64,000 nucleotides of DNA from Acanthosoma haemorrhoidale (Eukaryota; Arthropoda; Insecta; Hemiptera; Acanthosomatidae). Of the stretch, positions 45,029 to 57,459 are shown piece by piece. Below the pieces are notes generated by a model. The model was not told where the DNA came from. It did no database searches and worked only from the letters and a program-made list of their open reading frames with translations. Location of the stretch: assembly GCA_930367205.1 (NCBI GenBank), contig OV884011.1, positions 171,813,226 to 171,877,225 of the forward strand, in the 5' to 3' direction. A program made the position numbers and the translations under genes. Positions within the stretch are counted from its first letter, which is position 1. The number at the start of each line of letters is the position of its first letter.

Positions 45029-45188
45029 TTTATTAGTCAGTTTAGTCCAGTCATTTATAATGTATATCATTATACTTGTTTATTCATTATATAATCTTTA
45101 TAAAATATAGAAATAATTTGTAAATAGATTCGTCTGAGGATCTATAATTATATATGTAATTATCTGTAAATTTAAAGGGGCTATGAAG
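45029..45188 (+). repeat. LTR-like/retroelement piece, uninterrupted relative
   Basis: TATTAGTCAGTTTAGTCCAG, ATAATGTATATCATTATACT, TTGTAAATAGATTCGTCTGA and GTAATTATCTGTAAATTTAA followed by AGGGGCTATG align with 56440-56606 plus 57460-57495, where an LTR is inserted. The order (TCAGTT-type initiator, then a fairly AT-rich stretch, then a purine-rich end) would fit the R-U5 part of an LTR, but this is inference. Confidence 0.65.
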
Positions 45189-45204
45189 AAAAAAAAAAAC
45201 TTCA

Positions 45205-45240
45205 TTTTTGAAGTTTAAGAGCTAAGGAAAAAAAAAAAAA
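45205..45240 (+). repeat. AAGTTTAAGAGCTAAG plus A-run
   Basis: The same 16-mer followed by A-runs ends the GC-rich block at 15095-15460. Just before it AAACTTCA and TGAAGTTT form an inverted repeat. Confidence 0.5.
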
Positions 45241-45244
45241 CGTA

Positions 45245-46330
45245 CCTTTGATGAAATTTCAAATCAGTCACTTCTTCAATGCGACAAAGCGTAATTATGT
45301 AAAAGAGAAAGAACAATGAATAATATAAGATGAAAACAAGCTATTATAAACAGAAAGCACAGGAGTTTGCTAAAGAATAAAACGACAAAGTTGTGAAATG
45401 TAATGATAACCGAACATTATTGATATTATGATTTAAAATTACTGTAATATTATTCTAATATAATAATTATAATAAAATATTCTAAGTAATAATAAAAGAT
45501 TAAATTAATTTTTTGTATTTGTATTGAATATTTGCAAGGCAACACATATATACCTAGTATCAGAAGCCATATTTATTATAGTATAAACATTTGTCACTGG
45601 GCAGGATAAAAAAACAAAAATTAGTTATCAAACAAGAAAGGTAAATAGATTATTTATAAATGACCTTTGACTCCAATTCATGAGAAATTAGAAATTTTAA
45701 CATAGACAAGATATCGTTATTAAATATATATATATATCATGTTAAAACCAAACCAAAGTTGAATATAAATAGATAGTTGTAAAATAACTTTTCTTTGAGT
45801 CATAGTTTCCAGGCTGAGTAATAATTATTAGCTAAACAGGGATAATTGTATTCTAGTATTCCAGGAAAACTTTTCTTTAATAAATAAATATTTCTACCTA
45901 TTCATCCAATTTAGCTCATACGCCATCATAGGTATAGAAAAAATCGCGCATTCTTCGCTCACTATCCTCATGGCAAAGTCTATTTCTTCTTTCACGTCCT
46001 TCATCCCCTGTTTCCTTTGCCCCTTCCATTGAAGTTGCTGGGTACCCAATAAAAATGGAAAGCATTTCACTTGAAACGGTCTTAGCTCTGACTATATGAA
46101 TCTTAGCATAACTTAGAAGGTTACGTATCAACTAAGCAGTCTCCTAGTTTCGTTTTGATCCCATGTATTTCATAGCCTTTTATAGTGTCAGTGACTACCA
46201 GCAGTCCTCATGACTATTGATTATTCTACTAAAATGTTTAAAAAACAAAATAAAAGGCTGCTAAAACTACTTACTAACAGATTATCAGTAAAATATGCCA
46301 ATGCTAAGGTGTAGATAATAGATAATACGT
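45245..46330. other. AT-rich non-coding DNA
   Basis: Nothing supported. A (TA)n tract lies at about 45725-45738. Confidence 0.45.
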
Positions 46331-46334
46331 GGAG

Positions 46335-46712
46335 TGGAGATCTGGGTGGTAATATGATAGACTCAAAGTGCCGATGGAGCGTTCTCCATCAGGGATGATT
46401 AATGGCCCCGCTGGAGCCAAACAGGTTCCGAACAGGTGGGGCAAAGCCCTGCAACTCGAGTGTTTTGGAAATTTCCAGCGGTCGAGCCCTTCCTGATCAG
46501 AAGGTGTTTAAAACCCGCTAGGCCGATGGTGCAACGATATTACAGATTATAATGATGCACATGTCTGTCTTGTTGTCGTTTCTGTTCCTCGCAAGAATAT
46601 ACCAGGGCAAGTGGTAGTTTCCGCTCATTTCAAAACATCGTTTAAGTTAATTGCCAAGATGGATAGATAGTAACGTAAGTAGAGGCAGATTGTAATTTAA
46701 TCACAATAAAGA
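46335..46712 (+). mobile_element. Possible divergent 3' UTR of the jockey-like LINE family
   Basis: The end GAGGCAGATTGTAATTTAAT followed by CACAATAAAG (46683-46712) is clearly the 3' terminus of the family that recurs at 17.7, 18.05, 19.4 and 30.75 kb. The GC-rich segment before it (46340-46520) contains a 7-bp stem, GATGGAG-CGTT-CTCCATC (46373-46390), but does not align with the other UTRs by eye. It could be a different subfamily or unrelated DNA. Confidence 0.5.
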
Positions 46713-46734
46713 TTTTGATTTGAAGTAACTTTAT

Positions 46735-46925
46735 TTACATATTCATTGAGAATTTAAAATGTATATACATTTTTAACCCTCATGCAGAGATTTTTAATTG
46801 TGTCAAGTTTAGTTCAAGCAGTTTGGTTGGGAGGTGGAACTCCAAACAGGGGAAGCATACGTCATAATGTAATGGATTAAGGGTTTGTATAGAATTAGCT
46901 TATTTTTGGGAGGGAGTTTTGTTTT
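46735..46925 (-). pseudogene. Jockey RT thumb-region remnant
   Basis: On the - strand one frame reads KLPPKNKLILYKPLIHYIMT, then YASPVWSSTSQPN, matching the jockey RT segment 'LxxKNKLxLYKxLIRPIMTYASPVW'. Stops follow, in the region where the QNKxLR motif is expected. It opposes the LINE 3' end immediately before it. Confidence 0.6.
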
Positions 46926-46999
46926 TTATTAAATTCAGGGAACATTTTGGAAATGAGCCTGTCCCACAGGATAGGGGCATTAATAATGAGAACATTCTT

Positions 47000-49900
47000 G
47001 TTGATTTGAAGATTACTTTTAGTAAAAATTATTACATTTCCGTACTTGTTAATTTTTATGTTCTATTCGGTAACAAAATTGCATTCCCGTTAAAAATTAA
47101 TTTTCACAATTTTAAGAGCGTGCATTCTTTATTGCAGAATTGACACCTGCTTAAAACAGTATATTCTTAACTCCGGTTATGGATAAGCCATAAGAATGGA
47201 ATATTTTTGGGTCGTTAGTATAAATCGTTTGTTATACTGTATTACTGTATTGCTATGTATTTAATCATTTTTATATAACAATGTACTGTTAGTTGAAGTT
47301 ATAATAAGACCATAGAAAATATGACCACTGTTCGAATAGACAATTTTAATTTAACTTCTGTAAAAAGTAGGGGTCTCCCGAAAGTATAGTTTTTTTTTTT
47401 GCTCTGTGTGGGAGTAAATAAGGGAGAAATCAAATAAAAAATATAGTGAATAAACTATATTTAGTTCATATAGGTTTATTACAGGTTCTAATTACTGTAT
47501 ATCCTATAAAATTAAAAAAAAAAAAAAATTGAAAAAAGCAAAACTTTTTTTGTTTTGTTGATGATTTCAAATGTTTAAATTCTCAATTTCAACATCGCGT
47601 TCCAAAAACCTCTTTGCGAGTTTTACTAAATTGCAGTGATTTAATTAACCTAAAAACATTTATTGATTATTTATATTTATGGAATTCAATTTATAGTGAA
47701 ATATCAGACTCCAAAATTACATACACAATATCAATTATCGAAATGTTTCTTTTTTGATCTATCTACTTAGCAAATGCAGTTACGATTCATAAAGGTTTCC
47801 TGTATTTCGTAATTAGATACGTATCAGTTAAAATGTTAGAAGACAAAAATAATTTCGATTGTTGAGATAGAATAGAAAGAGAAGGGTACAAAGAGATGTT
47901 CTCGTGATGGACCATCAGAGCCCATCAGCCGCTGACGACACTGCCATTACTCCTTGCGCAAACCCCTGCAACCCCAATGACTTGCCGGAACACTCAAAGG
48001 AACAACGAACTAGCACCCATTACATAAAAATTAGTTCAGTTTTTAAAAGAGCTCGGCCGGATTCTATTTTCTGTTTTCTAATTACGTATGCTGGCTGCAT
48101 TCTACCAATTTTGACGCTCTCATAACAACGGCATTCCTGCGCTAAGACGAAACAGGGTCTGCCTCATGGCCCTGACAAATCTGGTTGTTCGCCTGTTTAC
48201 AGTCAGTGGTAAACATAATACTCATTATATTTGAGTTTGTATGGGCTAGTTATAATATATTTCAGTGTACAATTTTAACAATTTAGTGTTTCTAAAATTT
48301 GGTTTTTCAAAATACGATTACAAGGCTCTACTTTCCAACCTTGTTGGTCAATCGTCTGTATGTCTTGTTTTCCTAAGATATTGGCTAAATAGACAACAGA
48401 CAAGGCTATGCTCTACGTGTTTTATCCAATTTAGAATAACGGAAAGTATAGGAAATAAATTAAAGGTTAAAAATTCAGTCGTACACAACTGTTCCACTTC
48501 CCTCAGATTTCTAAGATATCTGGCCAAGACTTCTCAGAATATATTTAAGATTTAATATTCACAATCCATCTTCTTGGCTAATGACAGAGGCAAAAAAGTT
48601 CAAGAATAATTAAAAAATTAAATTTTGTGGACCAAAAAATAGACTTCAAATATTTAACGTTGTTTCAGTCTACCTCAAGCTACAATTTTTTTTGAAAGAT
48701 TTCAGGGGAAAAAAAGGCGCCCTCACATTGTTCGTAACTGATCCGCTTCCCCCTGACGTACAATTAAAAGATTTCTCACGCCACTGATCTTATTATTAGA
48801 GATTTGTTACAAATTACAATAAAAATACAGATAATTTATGTGCCTTTTTACTGAACAGTAAATCTTACCTGTTTTAATTTTCTTTTGTTTCAGTTTCTTC
48901 ACTGACCTAGGTGGTTTATAAAATAAAATAAGCTCCTCTTTATTATTTTTTTTTTGGTTGGTATGAAAACAAATGGCAAGGCTTCTGGTTCATTCATTCA
49001 CTTCTTTTTATAAATGTGTATTTAAAGACAATTACAACAGAAAGGACGAGAGATAATTTAGATCAATTAACGTTTTCACACAGTGTTTACAATATTTTAT
49101 TCACTCTTTCACTCATAGAAAATAGTCATACGATAATTAGGATAAAACCTTATTGGTTTTGTTGTATAATTATTATAATTTCATATTTCAATCAGATTTC
49201 GTTCAGCTGTTAAATCTTTCAAGCATGGACATTCCTACTGTGAAACAGTGATTCTCAGCATGAACACCGAAAGAACACGAAGTGCACGAAAATAGAAACG
49301 AGGCCAAGGACGTCCAACCAAGTGCTCATCTTTCTCCAGCTGGCCCTTAGGTCATCTAGGTACTTAGTCTTAAATTCATATTTATATATTATGTAATTTT
49401 AATTGTCTTCGAGTAATCATTAATAAGCTGATTGGCCGTTTTATGATGCCTAAATGCCAATTTGAGCTAGATCTTTTATCAATAATGACATCAATATGTA
49501 ATAAACTACTGGCATCCCGATAATATATATATGTGTGTAAATTAATGAATCCATTAAATTGCTTTACTAGTCATTTTATTTGTACAAATTTAAGTTGAAA
49601 TTTAAAAACTTAATTACATTTTTTTAAATACATATATAGTTACAAAGGTGTAGTGACCTACCACTAATACCCGGTTTATTATTACATACATAAAACGTAG
49701 TATGGAAAGTTTAATTGATTTTCCTTAGCCAAAGAAAAAATATAGCAAATTGAACATAGGATTTCTCCATCATTCCCAGGTAGGGTGTTCTAGTTCTGAA
49801 TTATCCCTGTACGAATGCTAACCTACTCAATCTGAAATGTCTTTGCTTTTGCAACTGACAAGACATCAACACCAATGGTGGGTGGAGGACGGCATAGGAG

Positions 49901-52310
49901 ACTACCATGTGTAGCCCGCTGGTTTACATTTTACAAGAATTTGTGTACATAAAGCATTATATAAATATTGATCCTACACTGACATTAGTTGTGATTTTTA
50001 TCCCACTCTCTATAGCTCCATCTCTGAGCTATCAATAAAATAAAATAGTATTACATTAATAATTAAATATATCACCACTCATATTCAGTAATTTACCTTA
50101 GTACAATTATGTATCATTTGTTTTTATTATGCCTCCAGGAGCCCGGAAAGCTCCTAAACGTGGGTTATTGCCCTGAAAAGAAATTGAAACTGACTACATC
50201 GCATCATCTCTCCAGAGTAATTTTTGGTACAGAAATGATGAGTATATTCTAAACTAGTTTTGTAAATAGTGTCTGTGACCTATATGCTTTAATGCTTTTG
50301 GTTTATTTATTCTTTACAGTACACAGAATTAAATTATGAAAACCTTTGCTTAAAATTTGAACTTTCAACTGAAGAATTCGCTTTTTTTACTGGCATTTGG
50401 AATGCATGCCATTTAAGTAAAATTAAAATTTTAAAAATTAAATTTATTGCGATGAAAACAATGCGGTTAGTATCCAACAAATCCATAACAATAATTTATA
50501 TAAAACTTTAATAGCTGTTGTCACAGTCTAGTTTATAACACCGCCTACTGTAGTCTATATAACATTTAAATACCTATTTTTTTACGTACAATTAACGCAA
50601 GAGATAAATAATTATAATATGTTTCTAATTTTTATTTTTACTGTGAAACTAACACTGTTAAAGTCAGCGACTGTACCTAAAAATTACATTCATTTACGAA
50701 TTAGATTTGTAACTAAGTTCTAACGAAAAGTTTAGAAATAGTTAATGATGTTCGAATCATAAAAAAATAATGAAATTTTTGAATTGTTAGACATAGCAGT
50801 GATTTAGTGCTTTCTAACGGGTGCCTGAAACTTCGGTTGGTCTAACATGATGTGCTTATTTTTGAGTGTGTTTTACGTTCTAATGTGGTACAACAAAAAG
50901 CAGAAGCTTTGATTGATATAAAAGCTCATTGTTTCACTTATTGGTGATGCACCAAAATGAAGCTTGTATAGTGATATTATAGCTTAAATAGCAATGAGAC
51001 AAGAGAGGTGGTCTTTTGATTGTTAATGAAACAGTAGGTAAATTACTCAAATTCACATTATTAACATAAAAGCTCACATTTATAAACTAATACGTTCACA
51101 TTAAACACAATCCCACCTGTCAGTGAATAAATAAAGACACTTCAATTGTAGTTAAATGAAAATTATAGAAATATCTTTCAGTTTTGTGGTGATGATAATA
51201 TTGTTTTTTACTATTCCTGTATAGAATGAGACCTCGTTGTAAATTATATTTCTCTAGTTCAAACACGAGGCTCACAAAAACACGAACAAACAAATTAAGA
51301 GCTCTTTCTGATTTTCTGTTTTATGTGAACATTGCTGAAACTAGAAATTACCCTTGACCACATACCTAGAATGTCTTTGGTTTACATTACTTTAACTCCT
51401 TTTCTCACCTTCTTGGTGTGACGCTTTTTCAAGTCAATCAATCATACATACCTGTGACCTTCGATTTTGCCTTTTTTCTAAATGTACTCCTGTTTCTCTG
51501 TAGACTATTCGAGCGAGCTTTGATAAAACCTTGAAAATGGGTGAAAATAAGCGGGAGGTCGGTTGCCTAACGATTATTTGTACTCCAAGCCTAATAGAGC
51601 AGCCTCGGTCGAGTTGACCTCAGATTTGACCCCGTGATAATAAGATGGTAGCGGCCAGTTACTCGCCCCCTATAAGAATGTAAATTGAATAGTATTTTTA
51701 ATGTGCCCGTAGACCAGAAAAGATAAACATTTAATTGTTCGGCCCAATACCCAATTGTTACACACACATTGACAAAACTTGACTATAGCTTATTGCAATG
51801 GAATTTTCAATGCTTTTACCACATCAAGGCGTCTAGTGATACTGCTTTATACCTACATATATTTTCTTTAATCTGTGATTTTTAACTTCATCGCTCTATA
51901 AATTTTGTCATTATCTTAGCATCATCTAAACGTGCTACTAATATTGTTTTGAAATTTGAAGAATTTTCCTCTATCTTATTCTCATTTATAGCCTTTAAGG
52001 AATCTAATATTTGGCAAGATCGCATTGGGTTTTTTTCCTAAATAAAAGATTCTCTATTTATGTATTGGACGTATTGTAGGAATGAAAGAGTGAATACAAT
52101 ATTGTGTACATGGTATAAACCAGGTCAATAACCCATTACTTTTACCATTCAATCTCGAATTCGACTAGTTGGAAGAACTGGTCAACGTTAATATAGCTAT
52201 CAATGCGGAGAAGTCAATAATAAGGCAAGATCAAACCAAAGCCCGAGGACTGAGTGGTTGTAAACATTCATAAATTTCAGAATATCTAAATAGCTGTTAC
52301 CTACATTTTG
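47000..52310. other. Long stretch without supported genes
   Basis: Mostly AT-rich. GC-richer DNA at 47890-48200 holds a 73-codon frame (47904-48125, containing HQSPSAADDTAITPCANPCN) that looks coding-like but is unrecognised. It could be a retroelement ORF1 relic. A 96-codon frame follows at 48265-48555. Neither has a domain I can name. Confidence 0.35.
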
Positions 52311-52319
52311 ATTTAATTA

Positions 52320-52440
52320 GCTTCTTATCCTTTGTCGGCCAGAACCGACTCGACACCAAAGAGACCCATCCCCTTATGAAAAATCATTGCGCGAGCCAGG
52401 GATGAACCAAGACTGTGGGGGTGGTCCGAGGTTATTCAAC
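52320..52440 (-). repeat. SINE-like fragment
   Basis: On the - strand CAGTCTTGGTTCATCCCTGG resembles a pol III B box. It is followed by AAGGGGATGGGTCTCTTTGG and TCGAGTCGGTTCTGGCCGAC, GC-rich text unlike the flanks. No A box is clear. Confidence 0.3.
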
Positions 52441-52611
52441 TACAATCATCACCAATCATTTACAAATATATAATATCTAAAAACTAATGGATATTACAGC
52501 CCATTACATATATCAACTCTATTATACGAATATGATATTACTGTGGAAAGTTAAAGGTAAGGACTAGAAGAGAGAAGAGTTGCGTCGTCACCCAAATAAA
52601 TCTTGAAGCTA

Positions 52612-52790
52612 AATCTCTGAAAGGAACATTGTATAGACGCCTTCGATGGTTCGTCCATATAGAAGTTTCAAAAACGTTTTTCGCGACCTTGAAAAACAGG
52701 GTAATGGTTCAAAGAAAGAGGACAAAGAAGAGAGTTTGCTTGACCGAGGTGAATTGACGTACTCTTCATAAGGGAACTTTGTAAGATATA
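52612..52790 (+). pseudogene. LINE C-terminal remnant
   Basis: One frame gives LYRRLRWFVHIEVSKTFF, then LKNRVMVQRKRTKKRVCLTE and a stop. The pattern 'RRLRWFGHVeRm...KR.RGR....W' is the usual C-terminus of several insect LINE polymerases (CFDP2-like annotations). Here the glycine of WFGH is V. Short, with an old, decayed look. Confidence 0.45.
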
Positions 52791-52816
52791 GAGAACAGTC
52801 TAACAGAGACGTAGAA

Positions 52817-52818
<2 letters not shown>

Positions 52819-52847
<29 letters not shown>
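52819..52847. repeat. (AT)n microsatellite
   Basis: About 14 AT units, downstream of a LINE remnant. Confidence 0.95.
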
Positions 52848-52849
<2 letters not shown>

Positions 52850-53341
52850 TTAAGTCCAGGCGCCGCTAGTGCCCAGCCTTAATCCCCAAACATATGTTAT
52901 CTGTATATGTTTACAGGTAATACCTATAGATAGAGGTATCTTGGTCTAAATAAAGCAGTCTTGTTATAACGTTCTACGTGTTCTTATTACCAACCTTTCT
53001 TAGCTTGTAATTCAATAAAAATTAACTTATATATATATAAATGAGGTAACTAACCTTTGCACCCTCTAACTCTAATGCTATTTGGACGAAAATACCATTT
53101 TAAATGAATAAATAAATTGTAAATATCTAAAAGATTGAAAAAAAAAAATCCTGCTTACTGCTTATAGTACAAAACATAATTCGTAGGATGTGTCTCTTCT
53201 TCAATTGGTTTTAAACCTCGATTACTTTTCCTTGGTACCTATTATTACTTCCATCATATTATATATTAATTGTCATCTTACTCCATCGAGATTTTAAGTC
53301 TAAAAGCATAAATAAATAGAAGCTTCAAACTACCATTTGAG

Positions 53342-53611
53342 AAGGCTGTGTTGCCTAAACGTTACCGATTAGACTGTGACGAAGTACATTCCTGGATGAA
53401 AATTACTGGTGATGCCTTAAAGGTCGAGGTTAGGAAAGTTCATCTAGTAGTGAATAATCATGTACACTGGTTGCTGTGCTGCGTGGATACGCAGTTAATT
53501 ATTCTATCGATCCTTCAAGCGTTTCCTGAATCCTATGCGAGGCGCGCAATCAAACCCAATCGTGATGCCCTTAGCCTACTCCCGAATTTTTTCCAACATC
53601 AGAGAATGTAA
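53342..53611 (+). other. Unassigned coding-like frame without ATG start
   Basis: From an in-frame GTG at 53348, 87 codons read LPKRYRLDCDEVHSWMKITG, then DALKVEVRKVHLVVNNHVHW, to a TAA. The composition is protein-like but no family is recognised. It may be an internal piece of a decayed element or gene. Confidence 0.2.
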
Positions 53612-54111
53612 TCCCCGCAGCTATTTCTTTCGCTACGGAAATTCCATTATTGACTCTTAATCATAAACTGGAATATCTATTTCTTATATTCGTTTTGTGG
53701 CTTTCTCTTTCTATAAAATCTAATAGTGAACGCTTATTTCCATAAGTGGATTTCTTGATATTTTATACATGTAAGTAAGTAAGACTATCATCCATTCCAG
53801 TTATAAGTGAAACGGGTCAGTTCAAGGGGGCCATTTTATGAGCATTTAATGTTACTTAACTTTTGGGTAAATTTATAAGGCCTAAGCTAGTTGAGCTCAT
53901 ATAGTTGTTAACAAACATGAACGTGTTACAGAAATTAGGTGCAGCTAACAAAAGGAATAAACTTTTGTTTATTGGTATCTAATCAATGACTATCACAAAT
54001 TGCCATAGAGTTTACTCGTACCAATTTTTTTTTCAAAGTCTACAGTTTTGAGTAATGAACTATTTCTATATGGGCTAGCAATCAGTGTTTTAAAATAAAT
54101 ATGAACGTGAA

Positions 54112-55007
54112 TGTCGGGTCGTCACGTGGGGGTGCCTAGTTACCCTAGCCCTAGTGACGAAGTGAGGGTTGAATAGGCTATGACCTGGACACTTGCTTCG
54201 TGAAGGGTCTTACTACTGTACCATCTGACTCCATATCTAAACGGTATGTGCCCCGACAGTGCACTATGTTTGGCACTGTTAGGACTGCTGTCATAATAGG
54301 AATGCACTGTCAGGAGAAGAGGAACAGGGTAGGTATTATAGGTAGTTTAATTGGTCTTGGAATGCCCACGAATTTGAACTCGGTAACTAAGGGTAGGCGA
54401 AAACCGTCCGGATTCCAAATGCGTGTGTGAATCGGAGAGAGTGAAGAGAATCCCACTAGGAAGGTAGGGGGTCTGACAAGGCCGTACTAAAACATAGCGA
54501 GGTTAGGAAAGAGTGATGAATAAGAGTGAAAGAGAGGTTTTCATAAATGAGAAGGCCAAATCTAGAAACATCAGTGCAGCTGCAATTACAAGTCCAGAGA
54601 GCCGTAGTTAGAATGAATTATCGGCTAAAACTAGGTGCTATATATAGCCCCAAGTAGCCAATGGGCTCCTTATTCTGTCCAATCGCGTCCAGCCAATGAG
54701 GTGAGGTTTTACTGTTGCCAACCGCATTGCAGGCCTGGATGAAGCCCGAATGTTCTAGACCAGAACCCAGCCCCTCTACAAGGGTCCAGGGCCGTTTATA
54801 CCTACCCCTGCCTCTGAGCTGGTTTTGTAGCTGTGTCTTTTATTTTTTACAATATTTACACTGAACGTATTTAATTTTTACGTTGAAACGTCTTTATATA
54901 TTAAAAATAAATAATCCTTAACAAAGAATAAAATATTTTTATATTTTATATTAAATATAACTCCTGTATTTAACATCACTTAATAAACGAATCGGCACTG
55001 TCCCACA
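54112..55007 (-). mobile_element. Solo LTR-like element, inverted copy
   Basis: On the - strand it runs from TGTGGGACAGTGCCGATTCG to GTGACGACCCGACA, about 896 bp, with TG...CA ends. It carries two CCAAT-type boxes (CTCATTGGCTGG, CCCATTGGCTAC) and a TATA box (CTATATATAGC, about 54636-54646) upstream of a likely start region. The downstream half matches the + copy at 56607-57459 closely (GGCCTTCTCATTTATG, CTTCCTAACCTCGCTATGTT, CAGGTCATAGCCTA, CCCTCACTTCGTCAC). No internal retrotransposon sequence adjoins it. Exact target duplications were not found. A 76-codon + strand frame inside it is not a gene. Confidence 0.75.
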
Positions 55008-55009
55008 AA

Positions 55010-56435
55010 AAAGAAGAATTTGTTTTTAATCGACATTTCCTAATGCATAATGATAATTAAATTAATGTTATCTTTTATTATTAGCTTTAGTCTTCATCAA
55101 CTTTCTTTCATTAATTCAGTTTTAGCTTTCCGTTATTAAATCTACTTGCTTGACTCATCAAAATTTTCAACTTTAATTTTCTGTAGCACGATTTTTAGTT
55201 TTAATTTTAAGTTTTTTAACTTTAATTTTTAGTTTTGTTCATCGCAGTAAACCCGTGGAACAACAGGTCATATGTAAGTGTAAGATGGTGAAATATCAGT
55301 GATTTTATCCCATTTGAAACGGCTTTCAAACCAAAATTTTGTTGTATACCTTAAAGCGAAAATGACATGGCGCGGTATATGCTAAACATTTATTGTGTTA
55401 AATGTATATGTGACTTTGATATATTTTTCCGCAATGAAAGGTAAAATTTAGCGGCACAGATCCAATGCCTTTTTTATTTATTTATTAGGAAATCAACCCT
55501 AGTACTCAACCATGATCTCTTGGTGCTTTGGAAAATACAGGTCCTCCATTTTATTGCCCACTTTAAGACGAAACTCAAACAAGCCCTAACGAAGTCGTGC
55601 TGGTTTTCTCACCTCCTCACTTCACCCAATTTATCGCTTCGTCTCAAGCTGATGATTTATTACCCAGCCTCCTTCTCTTTATGGTCCCTCATTGGTTAAC
55701 CAATCAAAGCTCTCTCACCAAAAGCATTTCAAAAAGTAGCTAATAACGAGTTCAGATAACGACATTGAGCAACGTTGTCTGGCATACTTCTCAATAGAGT
55801 AAGAATAACAGTGACTTATACGAGGTACTAGAAGTGCCCACGGTCGAAGATTTTATTGAGGATAAGTTGGCATGTTAAGTGTTGACTCCGTTCCTCGAGC
55901 TGACAAAGCCATTTTTATGGAAACGTAACCGCAATTATATTACATATAAGTTACATGTAAGTTATTAAGTATGTTACAGTATAATTTGCATGTTTTTTCC
56001 ACATATAAAGCAGAAGACAAGCATTAAAACAAGGTTATTTATATGTTTTATTCTTTATCATTTATTTTCCTTAGTATTAGCGTACAACAAAACATACCCT
56101 ACAGATAGAAGTCTCAAACTATTTATTCACATTATTATGAATTCAATAATATTTATTAGCCTATTAGGCTACTGATTTGGAATGTGTCCTTGATTGTATC
56201 TGTGAGATATTCACTAAGAGTTAGTATTAGCCACCTGCTGAATGACACACTGTTTTCATTGGCCATAGCCCGCTTAACGTTTCGCACTAAAGGCATGCCC
56301 GGTCAAGGCTATGCCATCAGGGCTTTTAATCCATATGTTTCCATCACGTGTTAGCCAATGGAATTTCAAGTAGAATCGACATATATTTAAGTAGCAGCCT
56401 CATTATATCTATTGATCATAAAGGTGAGCCCTATC
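55010..56435. other. AT-rich DNA between the two LTRs
   Basis: No gag, pol or primer-binding-site sequence was seen, so the two LTRs are not the ends of one element. A palindrome ATTGGTTAACCAAT lies in this stretch (about 55691-55704). Confidence 0.45.
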
Positions 56436-56606
56436 ACCTTTATTAGAGTCAGTTCAGTCCATGCATGTATAATGTACATTGTTATACTGTGTACATTTTA
56501 GATCATTATTATTTTGTATATTGTAACTTGTATAAAGTGTAGCCAAGCTACAGGAAATACTATGAAGCAATTGTAAATAGATTCGCTTGAGAATCTATAA
56601 TTGTAT
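56250..56606 (+). repeat. LTR-like/retroelement piece, 5' part, interrupted
   Basis: 56440-56606 aligns with 45029-45160 (AGTTCAGTCCATGCATGTAT, TTGTAAATAGATTCGCTTGA). Upstream it holds a CCAAT-type box (AGCCAATGG), a TATA-like ATATATTTAAG and a small hairpin AGGTGA-GCCCTA-TCACCT (56422-56439). This order suits an LTR promoter. Its continuation appears at 57460 after the inserted LTR. Confidence 0.55.
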
Positions 56607-57459
56607 TGTAGCGACCGCTAACTACATAAGATAAATCACCCTATACTCTATTTTATATATTGTAAATTAAATTAAACAAGTGTGAATAACATTACCAAAC
56701 CATAAGTCATTGTAAATGTTGTTAACAATAAAAAAACGCAGCTGTAACTAATTAGTTAGAGGCTGGGAACCCTCACCCTCTACCCAGAGCAGGTAGTAAA
56801 GCGACCCAGACAAGACCTGAGTCTCTACGAGAACAAAGGCCACCACATACTGGGCTGTCATTGGCCACAACAACGAGTCCCATGATTGGGTACTAATGAA
56901 AGAAGGCAACTATAAATAGACCTGGGTGCCTGTAAATCATTCTCCCGACGACTCTCTAACTGGCGACTTGCGGCTGCACTGAAGTACAAGACTTGGCCTT
57001 CTCATTTATGTAAACCTCTGGACCTCTCTTCCTAACCTCGCTATGTTTTAGTCCGGCCATGTCAGACCGCAAACTCTCCTAGTGGGATTCTCTGCCTTCG
57101 TCTCGCTAAAACTAGCAGCTCCTTGGAGAGACCTCTCCCTCGCGGAAAACGGTTGCTGTGGACCTACAAATTTACCTAGTATTGTCTCCCACGGCAATCC
57201 AGTCTGCCTCTCTCCGGTTCACACTCACCTTTGGGATCCGGACGGATTTTTCCTACCCTCAGATACCGAGTGTGAATTCGTGGTCATTCCAAGACCACAC
57301 AAACTACCTACACTACCTACCCTATACCTGTTCTCCTAAACATAGAGCATTCTCGGGGCACATGCCACATGAAACTATTGTCCAGGTCATAGCCTAATCA
57401 ACCCTCACTTCGTCACCAAGGCTAGGGTAACTAGGCACCCCCCTCGTGACGACCCGACA
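56607..57459 (+). mobile_element. Solo LTR-like element inserted into older repeat
   Basis: From TGTAGCGACCGCTAACTACA to GACGACCCGACA, 853 bp, TG...CA. Promoter-like landmarks: GTCATTGGCC and GATTGGGTAC (CCAAT-type boxes, inverted) and CTATAAATAGACC (TATA box, about 56910). The 3' half matches the inverted copy at 54112-55007; the first half (U3) has diverged. Overlapping open frames at 57082-57397 lie inside it and are not genes. Removing it rejoins a repeat whose uninterrupted relative is at 45029-45188. Flanking GTAT and TATA are only an approximate duplication. Confidence 0.8.

Noticed and set aside
57082..57397. Two overlapping open frames of about 80 codons
   Set aside because: Both lie inside a solo LTR whose second copy (54112-55007) does not keep the frames.
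54112..57459. A full LTR retrotransposon bounded by the two LTRs
   Set aside because: The LTRs are in opposite orientation and no gag, pol or primer-binding-site sequence lies between them.
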